From the NCBI RefSeq assembly GCF_002127325.2, contig NC_035447.2, positions 27,169,778-27,233,777 of the forward strand: DNA of 64,000 nucleotides. The letters are read 5' to 3'. Both the position numbers and the translations under genes were made by a program. The notes beneath the pieces were generated by a model that was not told where the DNA came from, did not search any database, and was given only the letters and a program-made list of their open reading frames with translations. The stretch is from Helianthus annuus (lineage: Eukaryota > Streptophyta > Magnoliopsida > Asterales > Asteraceae). Of this stretch, positions 34,250-45,591 are shown one piece after another. Numbering within the stretch: the stretch's first letter is position 1; each line of letters begins with the position of its first letter.

Positions 34250-34678
34250 ATTGATGCTCATTTGAAAGTCACATCCTTCTTCTTGATGAGCAGAGTTGGG
34301 GTTACCCAAAATGGGAAACTTGGTCTGTTATCTTCCTTCTCTACCAGCTACTGAAGCTACACTGTCGATCCTTGCATGTCTGAAGGTGTAAATTGCCAAG
34401 GTGTATTGGCTGCAAGTGCGGCGCCTGGAAATCAAATCGATGCAAAATTCGACTTGTCACTGAGTAGATAATTCTGGCAAGTTTTCGGGGATGGCTTCAG
34501 GATATTCTTTTATCACAGGGACATCTTCGAGTTTTAGTTCTTTGGCTCCCTTGTCCCCGACATGAGCCATAAAACAACCCATCCTTTTCGTAACATTCTT
34601 TGTGCCTTCAAGCGATTTGTAATTTGCAGAGGCGTATCCTGCTTCATGAGTCAAGATCACTTCTTCGTTCGCCATCAT
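34250..34678 (-). pseudogene. Remnant of pol (protease-RT linker and start of RT)
   Basis: A 73-codon frame (34457-34678) carries the linker motif VPVIKEYPEAIPENLPEL, equivalent to the [18 protein letters not shown] linker of the Tekay element in this window. Below it, in broken frames to about 34250, traces of the next segment are readable, including a diverged FCIDLI stretch and a KKKD-like block (plus strand ACATCCTTCTTCTTGATGAG). No catalytic RT motif remains. Confidence 0.65.
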
Positions 34679-35029
34679 GGTGCGGATATCAATCTCCTAT
34701 TGATCATTTGTCAACCAATCCCTCCAACTACCTTGTTGAAGTCTCCCAATTTATTGGCAGTAGATCAAGTGTAATCTTACGCTTCCCGTGTTCTATCTTG
34801 CCGATTCCAGTTACTGTGTTGGCTTCCACTAGCTTCCCCTAAGCTAGTTCTAATGGGTATTGGAATATCTACTTACTCGCTGCTTAAACCAATTATACTC
34901 TCGAACTCTTAGAGGTGCAAATCGTAGAATTTGCAACAGTATTTCGCAATAAAGATGCATAACATTGAGTAGTATGGGACGTACCGATATCCATGCTTGG
35001 ATTCCTGGCGTGCTTCTCTGGCTCCGGTG

Positions 35030-36079
35030 TTAGACATCTTTCCAATGATTTTGCTTAATCTCCCTTGGGCAATCTTTCCTAAAGTGCCTCATATCCCCGC
35101 AGGTATAACATCCTTTATCTTTCCCCTTTCCTTTCTTTCCATGCTTCGTCTCACTCCAACACGTTTCCCTGTTGTGTCCCACTTTGCCACAGCTGTCACA
35201 CTTCCCATTTTTACATCGCCCGGTATGATGACGTCGGCACCTGTCGCATTTAGGTAGTTTACCCATGTACTCTTTCCTCTTTTTGACCTTGTTGTTGCTA
35301 TTCGTCTGAGTACTCTGCTTGAAGTTTGCGAACTTCCTCTTGTTGTCTCCAGATGACTCTACATGAGTCTCCTTCTTCTCCTCAGTGGTTGAAAATTTGT
35401 TCATCCTGATTGCCTCTTCAGTCAAGGCCACACTTAGATTAATGGCTTCAGCGATCGTTGTAGGCTTCGATGTCGTCACCATGCTCATGATTTGGGGTGC
35501 CAATCCCCAAATGAAACGCTCAATCTTCTTAAACTCTGGGTCTACCATGTAAGGAACGATACGCGACAGAACTTGGAACTCCTCCACATACTCAGCTATT
35601 TTTGGACCTTCCATCTTCAAGTTCCAGAACTCAGTTTCCACCTTCTGGCTTTCTGTTCTCGAACAGTACTTTTTATGCATTAGCTCTTTCAGCTCGTCCC
35701 ATGATAAAGCATACGCAGTAGTCTCGCCCATCGTCTGAACCTGGAGTTTCCACCATGACAGAGCCCCATCTTGGAACAGTCCGGAAATGTACGTGACCTG
35801 GTGCTCTGGGGCACATTTGCTCGCACGCAAAACAGTGTCCGTTTTCTCAACCCAGCGCACGAAAGCTACGGCACCCCTAGTGCCGTCGAAAAGTAGGGGC
35901 TGACAGCCTAAGAACTGCTTGTAGGTACAGCCGTTGGCTGGGTTATTTCCCGAGGTACCTCCGCTGCGCTCAGAGCGAAGGGCCTCGTACTGTGCGATGA
36001 CCTGTAAGAGGCGTTCTTGAAATTCTGCCTCTGTAGTTGGCAGAGGGTTGCTGATATTGGTGTTCCCTTGAGTCGACAT
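35030..36079 (-). CDS. Gypsy gag polyprotein
   Basis: 349 residues from the first ATG of the frame. The capsid core includes YKQFLGCQPLLFDGTRGAVA, FVRWVEKTDTVL, LSWWKLQV and WDELKELMHKKYC, followed by a Lys-rich region and three zinc knuckles at about 278-289, 294-307 and 324-337 (the last C-x2-C-x4-H-x4-C with Met-Arg before His). It resembles the Tekay gag at 10567-11844 in order and motifs. The frame is complete, which fits a non-autonomous element that still supplies gag. Protease does not follow in frame. Confidence 0.88.
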   Translation of the reverse strand: MSTQGNTNISNPLPTTEAEFQERLLQVIAQYEALRSERSGGTSGNNPANGCTYKQFLGCQPLLFDGTRGAVAFVRWVEKTDTVLRASKCAPEHQVTYISGLFQDGALSWWKLQVQTMGETTAYALSWDELKELMHKKYCSRTESQKVETEFWNLKMEGPKIAEYVEEFQVLSRIVPYMVDPEFKKIERFIWGLAPQIMSMVTTSKPTTIAEAINLSVALTEEAIRMNKFSTTEEKKETHVESSGDNKRKFANFKQSTQTNSNNKVKKRKEYMGKLPKCDRCRRHHTGRCKNGKCDSCGKVGHNRETCWSETKHGKKGKGKDKGCYTCGDMRHFRKDCPREIKQNHWKDV

Positions 36080-37041
36080 CTTCCTAGAAGAATGTTGGTT
36101 AGGTCAGGTCTTGTTAAGGACACGAGTACACAAGTCGCTATTTAACGAATAGGTCCTTAGAGGTATATTACACATATATATACGCAGTCGTTGTAACATT
36201 CAATCACGTATCATCACAATTATTGCACAACTTGCAAATAGGAACGTAACAAGTAAACATGTAGCTTTATAGTTGTAGCACAATTATGCTGATCAACAGC
36301 GTGCTTAGTGGGAATATAGCGACCGAGTTTTTCATTAGTTATTAGTCTTAAGTATTGTCGCATGTTTAAAGATGATTGGGCTTTCGTCATCCTCCGACCA
36401 CAATCACTGTGTCTTACAAAACGTATCATATCAGAAGGAACGCAGGGTCACCCTACCCTTGTCCAACAAGTATATTAGTGCATCAAAATTACGTAGTCAG
36501 AAGTGGTCTTTAGAGTCTCCACAAACCCGGCTTATCATTAGTGTTTTTACCAAAGTGTAATGCAATCTGCATGAATCCAGAAACCAACTATACTGGTGAC
36601 TGAGGAAGAGGAGGAAAAGAAAGTAAACTGTTAACGCGCGTGGACTTCCTCCTCGGGCTTGTGTACATGTCGAAGTAATTGTCTGCCCTGCTGCTCGATA
36701 GTAAAGAAATGAGTATCAGAATCCTGGGAACGGTGTGATAGCAACGGTCGAGAGCGCGAAAGGAACCTTGATATATGTGGAGGTTAAATGTATACTGGCA
36801 ATAGACAGGGTGGAGGGCGTGGTGTCTTACATAAACTTTTCAGGCAATATGCTGTCTTGTGATGTAAATACTTAAATCATGTTTTCAATTATGCAATGTT
36901 TTTGCATTTGAAGTTACCAAATGTGGTGTCAGCTCAAGCTCCAACACTCTGCGAATCATATCCTCAAACTGTAGCTCATGTGACAGGTGTACTCATCCTG
37001 TGTGTAGCCTCCATAATGTGAGGGATGACAAGGGTCTAAAA
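36080..37041. other. Non-coding DNA between pre-gag remnant and gag
   Basis: No reading frame or repeat that I can support. Probably decayed continuation of the pre-gag region and gag 5' sequence. Confidence 0.5.
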
Positions 37042-38028
37042 TCAACATAGTGTAGCATAGGGATCCATCGAAATGACTTGTCCAGCGTTGTAGAGGTGAA
37101 TGTAGCAAACGGCGCGTCTTGTAAAGTTTAGGAAAAATGTTGCCGTAGCAGAAGAATCGTTATGCGGGTGCTGACCTGGAGCGCCTTCCCGGGGTGCGGG
37201 TATGTCTTGAAAGAGAACGGTAGGCATGTCGGTGCAATGGACGTCGGTCTTCATAGATGCAACATCAGCGGGTGCAGGTGCGGTAGAAATGTCTCAACAA
37301 AAGAAGATTAATAGGTACAGGTACTGGGTCTGGTAAGAGGAGTGCAAGGTATAGTAGTCCAAAGGAAATAATATCACGTTTAAACAGGTTCAGCAGGTGC
37401 AACATCAAGTTGTCCCACAAAGATGCAGAAGCTAGCTCAGGGGCAGTCTCCGGGTCATGTAACGGTGTGGTGCCTCGAGCAAGTGATAGTGCAACAGTCA
37501 TAACGGCGTCGTCGTCCGTGTCAGTAGTAGAAAGTTGCAATCTGACCATCCATAAGGTTGCAAATGTCACAGACTCAGAGGAGTCTGAAATCGAGTGTAT
37601 ACTAGAATCAGAGGATAGTTTGATAATAGGGATCTCAAAACGTAGAGTTAGTAACAACGTCCTCATATAACTTTCCATCATCCTGGGTATCAACGGAAGG
37701 ATCAACAATAAGCAAATTAACGTCGTCATCAAACAACTTGTCCAAGAGGTACAGCGTCGAGAATCGGAGCCACGATGTGCGCGTCATCGAAGTGTCCAAA
37801 TGGTGAGGTGGTCGTGGACCGAAACAAGGATGACAGGAAGATTCTTGTCAAGGAAGCCATCTGCAAGGGTAATTCATCACCAGGGTCTGGCAGCGCGAAT
37901 GGTTGGCAGTCGTCCTCGTTCTTGGTCAACATGTCAGGGTCACTCTCAGTGTCTGACGTAAATATCTCTGGCGCAGGTACAGTCTCATCATCGGTGGCGG
38001 TGGCGGTAGGGTCGTCAATGCTTGACAA
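37042..38028 (-). pseudogene. Decayed acidic pre-gag reading frame
   Basis: Three minus-strand pieces follow one another: 37729-38028 (99 codons, very acidic, TATATDDETVPAPEIFTSDTES), 37265-37732 (a segment with SSDSSIHSISDSSESVTFATL) and 37042-37254 (with FQDIPAPREGAPGQ). Together they look like one acidic, Ser/Asp/Pro-rich protein broken by frameshifts, placed between leader and gag. I recall similar acidic pre-gag proteins in Asteraceae gypsy elements, but that is memory and was not tested. Function unknown. Confidence 0.5.
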
Positions 38029-38167
38029 CTCGCTTTTTGATCAAGGCGACATGTGTATCGGTGCATGGTAGTCATAGTATGTATTAAAACAGTTTCCACA
38101 TATGCACGTTTATCAATAATCAACAATTAAGCATGTATGCGATAACAATGTAAGCAAGTAATCATCC

Positions 38168-38538
38168 TAGTCTTCCCTAGACTATCCCACCCAGTCTCTC
38201 AGACTGAACTCCCTAGTCTCTCAGACTAACTCCCTGGTCTCTAAGACCAACTCCCTGGTCTCTAAGACCAACTCCCTGGTCTCTAAGACCAACTCCCTGG
38301 TCTCTAAGACCAACTTCCCCAGTCTCTAGGACTAAATCCCTGGTCTTTAAGACCAAACCTCCCTGTCTCTAAGACTAAATTTTCCCCAGCCTCTAAGACT
38401 GAACCTCCTCAATCTCTAAGATTGAACCCCTCAGTCTCTAAGACTGAACCTCCCCAGCCTCTAAGGCTGAACCTCCCTCAATCTCTAAGATTGAATCCCT
38501 CAGTCTCTAAGACTGAACCTCCCCAGCCTCTAAGGCTG
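38168..38538. repeat. Tandem array of 17 small hairpins (leader copy 2)
   Basis: Same as 28531-28922 but with four rather than five identical TGGTCT/AGACCA units, a clean 21-bp difference. It lies 178-548 bases downstream of the PBS on the element strand. Confidence 0.9.
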
Positions 38539-38715
38539 AATTATAAACATATATTTTGGAATGTGTATTTGTGCCTTTTGTTTGTAAAAATGTTTGTTCC
38601 CTGGATCTGGGCGTTTTGTATATGCAATGAAAACATGTTTGTAAAAGCGTTTTCGTGAGAGCCCTATTGATCGTAGTCTAGACTCGAGAATGAATCCTAG
38701 TTCGCTACGATCGAA

Positions 38716-38727
38716 GCTCTGATACCA
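38716..38727 (-). other. Primer-binding site, initiator-Met tRNA (copy at 29100-29111)
   Basis: TGGTATCAGAGC on the minus strand, three bases from the LTR. Next to it a GATCGTAG...CTACGATC inverted repeat (about 38672-38713; copy 29056-29097) could fold beside the primer site. Confidence 0.9.
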
Positions 38728-38730
38728 AGC

Positions 38731-41700
38731 TGTCACACCCTGACTTTTGCGGAAGCGTGATTATGGGGTGACTTACTTGTTATCATTGCATTCAACCATA
38801 TCAAACAATCTATATGATAATACCAAACATTTGTCATCCATAAAATGAGTTTAAAACATAACAACATTGTCTAAAACGTAGACTTCAAAATTTAAGTTTT
38901 ACAAACCAAATGAATTGCGTAAAAGTTTGCTAAGGACTCGTCAAAGATAATAGTTGTAATCCAAGTTTGGAAGATGTGTCTCGTCCAGGATTAAGACACA
39001 CTGGCCAAACCCAAAAACCATGGATGACATCTTTATACTTAACATGACTTGAAATTCCAACGCCCGCCAGATCCATACTTAATTTCCTGAAATACATGTA
39101 GTTTGGAAAAATCAACAAAAGTTGAGCGAGTTCATGTGTATGTGAGTCTGTATAAATCGTTAATGTGTGTCTGTATAGATTATGAAATATGTCTGTATAA
39201 ATGTATGTCCTTGGTATGTAGCAATAAGGAAAAACAGATCAATTAATGTGTAGCTAATACATTAATAAGTGATATGGCCTAGGAAGCACTCAAACCTGTA
39301 ACGCGTACTTCATACCGGTCCTTCCGGCGGAACGACATAGTCACCACATGCAGCCACACGCTGGCCCATGTGTGGGGCTCGCAACACCCAATAGATCTAT
39401 CACTCATGCCTCTCGGTCCTTATACAAGGATTAATGGTCTTACGATAATAGCCTATCCATTCACGTGATCTAACAGTAAATTCCTTAGCTAATCATACCA
39501 TGTATAAAAGTGTCTGTAATTGTCTGTAAAAATCTGTAAATGTCTGTAATGTCTGTAAATGTCTGTAAACGTCTGTAATGTCTGTAAATGTCTGTAATGT
39601 CTGTAAATGTCTGTAACATGTATTTCACCCCCGAAGTATAAAACTGAAAATAGTTAAGAGAAAAGGGGGACATGAACTCACAGTATTGCGTCTTCGGTAC
39701 TCGTAACCCAAATCTCCTCAGCAAACACGACTACCTACAATGGTCTAACGTCTATTAGACGAACGGGTCGTGCCTTGACTTAGAGTTTAGTGTTTTGAGT
39801 TACGTTACATTGGCATTATGTTGTTAAAATAATAATAATTATTTTAACTTTATTAGAAAAATAGTTAGACAACTATTTCGTATTTATTTTCTCGAATGTT
39901 TTACTAAGTGTTCGGATTCTCGGAAAAATTTCGGCAGAGTCTCCTCTGTAAATAGAGGTGTCCATGCTTAAATAGCATATCATTTTCTTTTATATATATC
40001 CAATAGTTCATTTTCAATCATCAAACCGACATATCGACAAACAAAACGTTACTTACTTTATTTCAGCTTTATTACGCAAAACCAGACTGTTTTCGAGGAT
40101 TTTTATAAAATAGTTAACCTTTTCTAAAAATTACCAAATTTTCACAGAATGTCACACATGTTCCAAAGTTTATTGTGTAAAAATATCAAAGTCCAATTCG
40201 TTACCCATATTTTATAGAAAAATCATTTTCTCGACTGCAATCAGATTTGTTACCTTCTGATCGCAGTTTACGGAAATATTCACTAAAAATCAACCGTAAG
40301 TCCGTTTGACGAAATTCCAGTTGGAGGGTCGTCCTGACAACGGTGTCCATCTTCTGTAAAAATTTCATGAGTTGATTTTACTCAGGTTTTAAGTTGTGAC
40401 TCCGAAAATAACCCACTTTTTCTGCAGTAAAAATGCAGCTTGAGCTGCTGTCCAAAAATAACCTTTTAAAAATAGTAAACGGTCTCGAAAAATTATGATT
40501 CCAGCGCCATTTGTTAAGTTATTCCAAAATACTCATTTTAGGCTTTAGAAAATCCACTTTTCGACTTAAAATGATCCCGTTACAGCCTGTTGAAGTTGGC
40601 TGGAAATCCAACTCAGCAAGCTGTTTGAGTTTTTGTGTGAGCAAAACAATCAACAATCGAACAAGAATCGAAGTGAGGCAAGAGTATGAATGGACTTACT
40701 ACTAGCACAAGGCTAGGGTTGTAATCTTAGGATGAGATGACAAGAAATGATGGTGAGAAAGGCCTTGAACAAAGCTTCTTGAGAGCACTTCAACTTCTTA
40801 CTCCTATGGAGGATCTTGGAGCTTGGAATAGGGTTTGTTAGTGAAAGAGATGAAGTTGTGAAGGTAGGAGATGATGAATTTCAGTTATGGTGAGAGGAGA
40901 AGGGTATGTTGGCCGATTTTTAGAAGGAGGAGGGAGAGAGGAGTAGTAATCTTGAGGAATGATGGCATATTTCTTGGAAATCAAAGGCCACCCTAACCCT
41001 ATAGTCATCATTAGTTAATTCTTAGCCAATCAATGATCAAGAGAATATAAACTAAATCTAAACAAAATATTTTGGTAATCATTTTGCTGGAAATTCGGTT
41101 GTGGGGGGGGGTAATGTGTAAATATTTGGTAATTAGTAGGTAACTATTAGAAGGTTAAGGGTATTTACAAGTATAGTGGGTGTATGTCATGTTTACATGG
41201 TGCATAGGGATTTTTGTGACCATGATTAATTTAAAATACTAAAATAATATTTCTAACAATATTTTCATGTCCCGGGTAATGTCTGGTTGTTCGGTTTCGC
41301 ATCGTTCCGTTAAAGCGTTTAATTGACCCGTAAAGCGTCTTTTGTGCATCTTTTTGTAACGAAATTGATTCCAACACTTAGGAAAGTGTCCAGGACCATT
41401 TAGTCAATACTCTGTATAATATGAGTGTGTTAAAAGCTGAATTGTTACTGAAAATGCGGAATTCTGTAATTAAATTGCGTTTTAGGCACTTTCCGGCACT
41501 CAAACTATCACCTAGTGACATAGTCTTATGGTCCTCACTTCCCTACACTCCATACTGGTGTAGTGTTTTATCCCTGGCCCATACTGGCCTAAAAATAGTG
41601 TCTGTCTATGTGCTGGCATTGTCAGCATGTGTCTGAGTTATTCGCTCACTGTACTAACTGGGCTTTGTGCATCAGGTTGTCACTAAGAGTCTGTATGAAA

Positions 41701-41855
41701 TAATTGAAGTGACTGTATGTAAAGAATGCACATGTATGTATATAACATAAATCAGTAAGCAGTTTAAAGCATCAGATGTAATCAAACACAGTCATTAAGC
41801 TCATAATTAAAATTAATTAATTGTACGGATGCGTGCAAAATTGACGGTTGTCACA
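38731..41855 (-). repeat. 5' LTR (3.1 kb)
   Basis: 3125 bp, colinear with 29115-32239 at offset 9616. Two substitutions noticed (near 39181 and 40424). Confidence 0.93.
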
Positions 41856-42424
41856 ATGATGATTTTACAGGATTTGAGGAGAAATACTTACGAAATAGCC
41901 TTGAATCGAGAGAAAAAGCGTCTGAGAGTGACTTGAGTGCAGGTGGTTAGATGAGAGTGTCAAATCAGAAAAAGGGACGTGTACGGCGGTATTTATAGAG
42001 GGTGAGAGAGGGTTAAGTCGGTGGAGAAAGCGAGGTGTCGGATGGCGTTTCGATCGGATGGCCATCCGATCGGATGGTCATCCGGACGCATGTCCATTCG
42101 ACCGGATATCCATTCGGACAGCCGTGTTGTGCGAGTTAGTTTTCCAACTTTTGTTTCGTGCATTAAGCTCTGAGTTTGCGTTGCGATAGCGTTTAGTCTA
42201 AAGAAGCGATAAAATGCGTTTAAATAGTAAGCGATATAAATAGTGTTTAGTTGCAATAACTGCGTTTTGAATAAGTGTTGCAAAAATGCGTCGTAATACG
42301 CGTTTTAAAATGCGTTCGGAAAATATAGTTTAAACCCTTAGCGATAATCGAAATCTCGGGAGTACAAGTAATTAAGCAAGAAATGACATATGACAGTAAT
42401 GACTCGGAAAGTCGGGTTGTTACA
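41856..42424 (-). repeat. Truncated gypsy LTR
   Basis: The minus-strand start TGTAACAACCC at 42424 and a GACT..AGTC hairpin next to it match the Tekay LTR style. TATA at 41990-41998. Upstream of it are 16-bp tandem units at 42051-42117, including a perfect 22-bp palindrome (42051-42072; half CGATCGGATGG). The low end is cut by the neighbouring element. Confidence 0.7.
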
Positions 42425-42722
42425 CTAATGAGGAGGAGAAGGTTGTGTCTGGCGTCCCTGTTGATCAAAACATACAGTTGCAAGACTTGAACGAGGCTCC
42501 GATTCCACCTGTTGATGAACCATATTACCCGGCGCATTAAGTGTATCCGAATTACGAATACGGGTGTGAATCTCCGTACGTGCAACAAGGTAATCTGCCC
42601 CAGCATACGCGGCGTATCAGCAGCTGCATCACGACGTTGACAGGCTGACGTGTATGATGGAGTAGTTAGCTGAGGATGCACAGGAGCGTCGACAGCGTGA
42701 GAGGTTACCAACAAAATTCTGA
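42425..42722 (+). pseudogene. Decayed coding fragment, unidentified
   Basis: On the plus strand two frames read through coding-like text: first NEEEKVVSGVPVDQNIQ...DEPYYPAH, a stop, then VYPNYEYGCESPYVQQ; after a shift, PAYAAYQQLHHDVDRL and a Gln/Glu/Arg-rich helical end to a TGA at 42720. Two stops and a frameshift show decay. The composition suggests the C-terminus of a transposon- or gag-related protein, but I do not recognise it. The LTR to its left appears to have inserted into it. Confidence 0.4.
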
Positions 42723-42909
42723 TGGGTTATATACGCTGCGTATAGAGTTATACGCAACATATATACACCCTAGTTGTTTGTGCCTATGATTGCTGGGCCA
42801 GACTCTGAATTTCATGCAACCTATACGCAGCGTAATAAAACCATAAGTGTGCAAATAGGCAGTAGAAGTGTGCTAATAGTCTGGGCCATATATATATACA
42901 CACACACAC

Positions 42910-43670
42910 ACACATACAAATTATATACTACAAAACCAATGTGGGGGAATAGTGCCAGGCTGCTGCCTTGCACTCCCCAATTGGTCTGGGTATATTACGA
43001 TTTTACCCTCCAATTTAAAATTATGAATTTGTATCGTGTTCAAAGTTACGATTTTGCCCCTAGTTAAATATTACAATATTGTCATCACTCTAGATTTTGG
43101 TAAATACAATTTTACCCTAGCCCAAAATTACAATTGCCCCAGTCAAAAATTACAGTATTGCTATCGTTTAGTTTTTTTTTAAAGGTGTGTGGGGGAATAG
43201 CGCCAGACTGTTGCCTGGCACTCCCCCATTGGCCCGGGTATGATACGATTTTACCCCTAGTTAAAAATTACGAATTTGCCCTTGTTTAAAATTACGATTT
43301 TGACACTTGTTAAAAAATTACAGTATTGTTATCGCTTTAGCTTTTGAATTATTACGATTTTACCCCCAGCCAAAAATTTCAATTTTACCCTTAGTTGAAA
43401 ATTACAGTGTTGCCGTCGTTTTAGTTTTTTATAGCAATACTATAGAAGTGTTTTGTTTTAATTGGTTGGCTCGATTAAATTTTTTATTCGTATCAAGCAA
43501 CTACCTAACACTCACTCGTTAGTCCTGACAAATTACAGTTTTGCCACGAGCTCAAAATTACGGTCTTGCCATCCTTTTAGTTTTTTCTAGCAAAACTACA
43601 GTAGTGTTTTTTTAATTGGTTGAGAAATATTCAGCCTATCGCCCCGCAACGCGGGCAAGGCATCAACTAG
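42910..43670 (+). mobile_element. Helitron-like or degenerate dispersed repeat
   Basis: Tandem-like blocks of ATTACGATTTTACCCC and ACAGTATTGCTATCG recur about every 40-60 bp, and a GTGGGGGAATAG(T/C)GCCAG...CTGCC block occurs twice (42949 and 43190). The right end has a CCCGC-AAC-GCGGG hairpin 10 bases before CTAG, as at Helitron 3' ends. The next base is A rather than the usual T, and no clear 5' end was found. Confidence 0.4.
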
Positions 43671-44650
43671 ATAAATACAAACACTAAGACATGCATACAC
43701 TTACACAAACACATATACATGTGTATACGTTTTGGTTTGGGGGCCCAAACCGAACCGTTTGAAACATCGGACCCGAACCGATGAAGACCCAAACCAACGT
43801 GGAATCAGTTTGGTTGGGGGGGGGGGCAAACCGCTTTGTGCACCTCTAGTTTGGAGAACATAAACGAACGACAGTTGACGATTGCGCTTCGGTTAAAAAA
43901 AAACAGAGAACCTAGTATTTTATTTTTCAATCAATTTTCATATTGAGCTAATCGTATGTGATGTAAAGAAGATGGGCTTGGTCAACAAAAGCGCTGAAAT
44001 ATTAACATCTATATGGCCCAACAATTGATAAAGACGAAAGTTGGCTGCCCATTTGCTTTGACCACATGTGAAAAAAACGGATTAACCTAAAACCGGAACC
44101 GGTATTGAAACCGGTTCGGCAAAAACCAGGATAGAAACCAAACCAAACCAAACCAAACCAAACCATCCGTTTGTAATCATGTTGGGAACCCTCTCCGCTA
44201 CAACCGGTTAAAATCGAATCACACCGTTCAAAACTGGTACAAACGGTCCAGGTTTCGAACAAAACCGATCATTTTTCACTTAAACACGGGTTCGCTACCA
44301 GTTTTGACTTTTGTTGATCCAAACCGCAACCGGGTAGTATACCTTACCTTTGACTGGGCTTATAGACCACCAACTTTGAATTGAAGTGTTGAAAGCCCAT
44401 GCAGTACCAGCCCGTTGTTCATGGGTTGTTTACTTGGTTAATCATTTCCTCGTGGGCTCATTAACCAAATAGATGGTTAGTGGTTACAAGCCTGCATCCA
44501 GCAACTCGGAAAGAACAACTTTTGGGCCAACCAAAGGTGGTGGGCTTAACTTCTACAACAAAATGAAATTTGAATTGAACTTCATGAGCCGAATCGAGTT
44601 ATTTAGCATTTTCATTATCATTATTAAGAGAGAGCGTGGTAATATAATCT
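43671..44650. other. AT-rich DNA without gene; AAACC microsatellite
   Basis: No gene seen. AACCGG/CCGGTT-rich text from 43730 to 44340 includes an (AAACC)n run at 44135-44165 and a G run at 43817-43826. Confidence 0.6.
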
Positions 44651-44654
44651 TTTT

Positions 44655-44775
44655 TTGAACGGCTAATTTCATTAATACTCTATCGTCTGTGAGACTTGAA
44701 TCCAAGACTTTTCCCTTCCCAACCTGGTGTTTTAAAGGTTTTGTGTTTGCCAATGGACCACCACCCCATTAGTTG
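44655..44775 (-). repeat. SINE-like fragment
   Basis: The minus strand reads GGTGGTCCATTGGC ... TTGGATTCAAGTCTCAC, resembling degenerate A and B boxes of a tRNA-derived SINE. Weak. Confidence 0.3.
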
Positions 44776-45023
44776 GTAATATAATCTAGATAATATAAAC
44801 AACTTATACACCACAAGTGTAAGAGCATTCACATCAGCTTCTTTATATCCATCCAAATAATTACACTAAAAATCACTATTTTCTCTTTCATTTTCAATTA
44901 AATAATAATTGTTATACATTCATCATTATACTAATACTCTCCTCCATTCACAATCACTTTCAAAAAATATAAAAAAAATAAATGTGAGGGAACAATATCT
45001 TCCCAAATACACAGATGAACGCC

Positions 45024-45253
45024 CATGGCATTATAGCCTAGTGGTATCTTAGGGGTGGGATAAAGCTTTTGACCACTACGTCATGGGTTCGATTCGCACA
45101 AGGGGGTTTTCCCCAGATTTATTGAGTTTCCTCCTGAATTGGTGTATAGGCATTATTGCCTAGTGGAGATGGATATGATCGGGTGGTTCCGCTGGTGGCA
45201 CAATAATACTCCAGTGGTCCGTCAGTGATCCAAATTTGACGTTCAAAAAAATA
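45024..45253 (+). mobile_element. tRNA-derived SINE
   Basis: The A box TAGCCTAGTGG at 45034-45044 matches the pol III consensus fully. The B box GGTTCGATTCG at 45086-45096 matches at 10 of 11. A tRNA-unrelated body of about 140 bp and a short A-rich end follow. No duplication could be fixed. Confidence 0.7.
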
Positions 45254-45516
45254 CAAATAAACTGTAATTGTTTCTCTCTCATCCACTCACAAGCACTTCT
45301 TAAAATATGCAGAGTTCAGTCATAGATATATGCAAAACCTATTATGAATGCTTTAACCGGTTGCAAGTTAATGTACCCAATGTTCAACAGGGTATGGGTC
45401 TACACAAACCATCCACTATATATATAACTGGTAGGGTTGGTCAGCATGATGCAACACTGGTTTTGTATGCACGTGCAAAAGCTGTTTACAATAAAAAAAA
45501 ATACTTTGTTTAACTA
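45254..45516. other. No feature seen
   Basis: AT-rich sequence with a short plus-strand open frame (45307-45513) that has no supporting feature. Confidence 0.5.
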
Positions 45517-45591
45517 AACATGAGCATAATATATAAAAAATGATAAATATATATTATTCATCACCATCGGGCAGGCAGAGTACGTAATTAT
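45517..45591. repeat. Left flank of TR-GAG insertion, part of Athila-like LTR
   Basis: ACATGAGCATAATATATAAA to ATTAT matches 56099-56173 closely, so the TR-GAG split this older repeat. ATTAT at 45587-45591 is the left target duplication. Confidence 0.85.

Larger units (their letters stand above)
28188..41855 (-). mobile_element. Ty3/gypsy non-autonomous element with duplicated leader (leader-LTR-internal-LTR)
   Basis: The LTRs at 29115-32239 and 38731-41855 are both 3125 bp with two mismatches seen. Between them are PPT, about 2 kb of non-coding DNA, a pol remnant, gag, pre-gag reading frames, a hairpin array and a Met-tRNA PBS, all on the minus strand. To the left of the 3' LTR, where host DNA should begin, 927 bp of the element's own leader (28188-29114) follows, including a second PBS and hairpin array. 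This LTR-internal-LTR-internal order is expected from unequal recombination between LTRs of two copies. The left end is cut and joined to satellite through a CAAG microhomology. No target duplication can be tested. Confidence 0.88.

Noticed and set aside
42247..42714. 155-codon minus-strand frame
   Set aside because: Lies opposite the decayed plus-strand fragment and across an LTR end; a shadow frame.
45024..45110. tRNA gene
   Set aside because: A and B boxes are present but the acceptor stem does not close; fits a tRNA-derived SINE.
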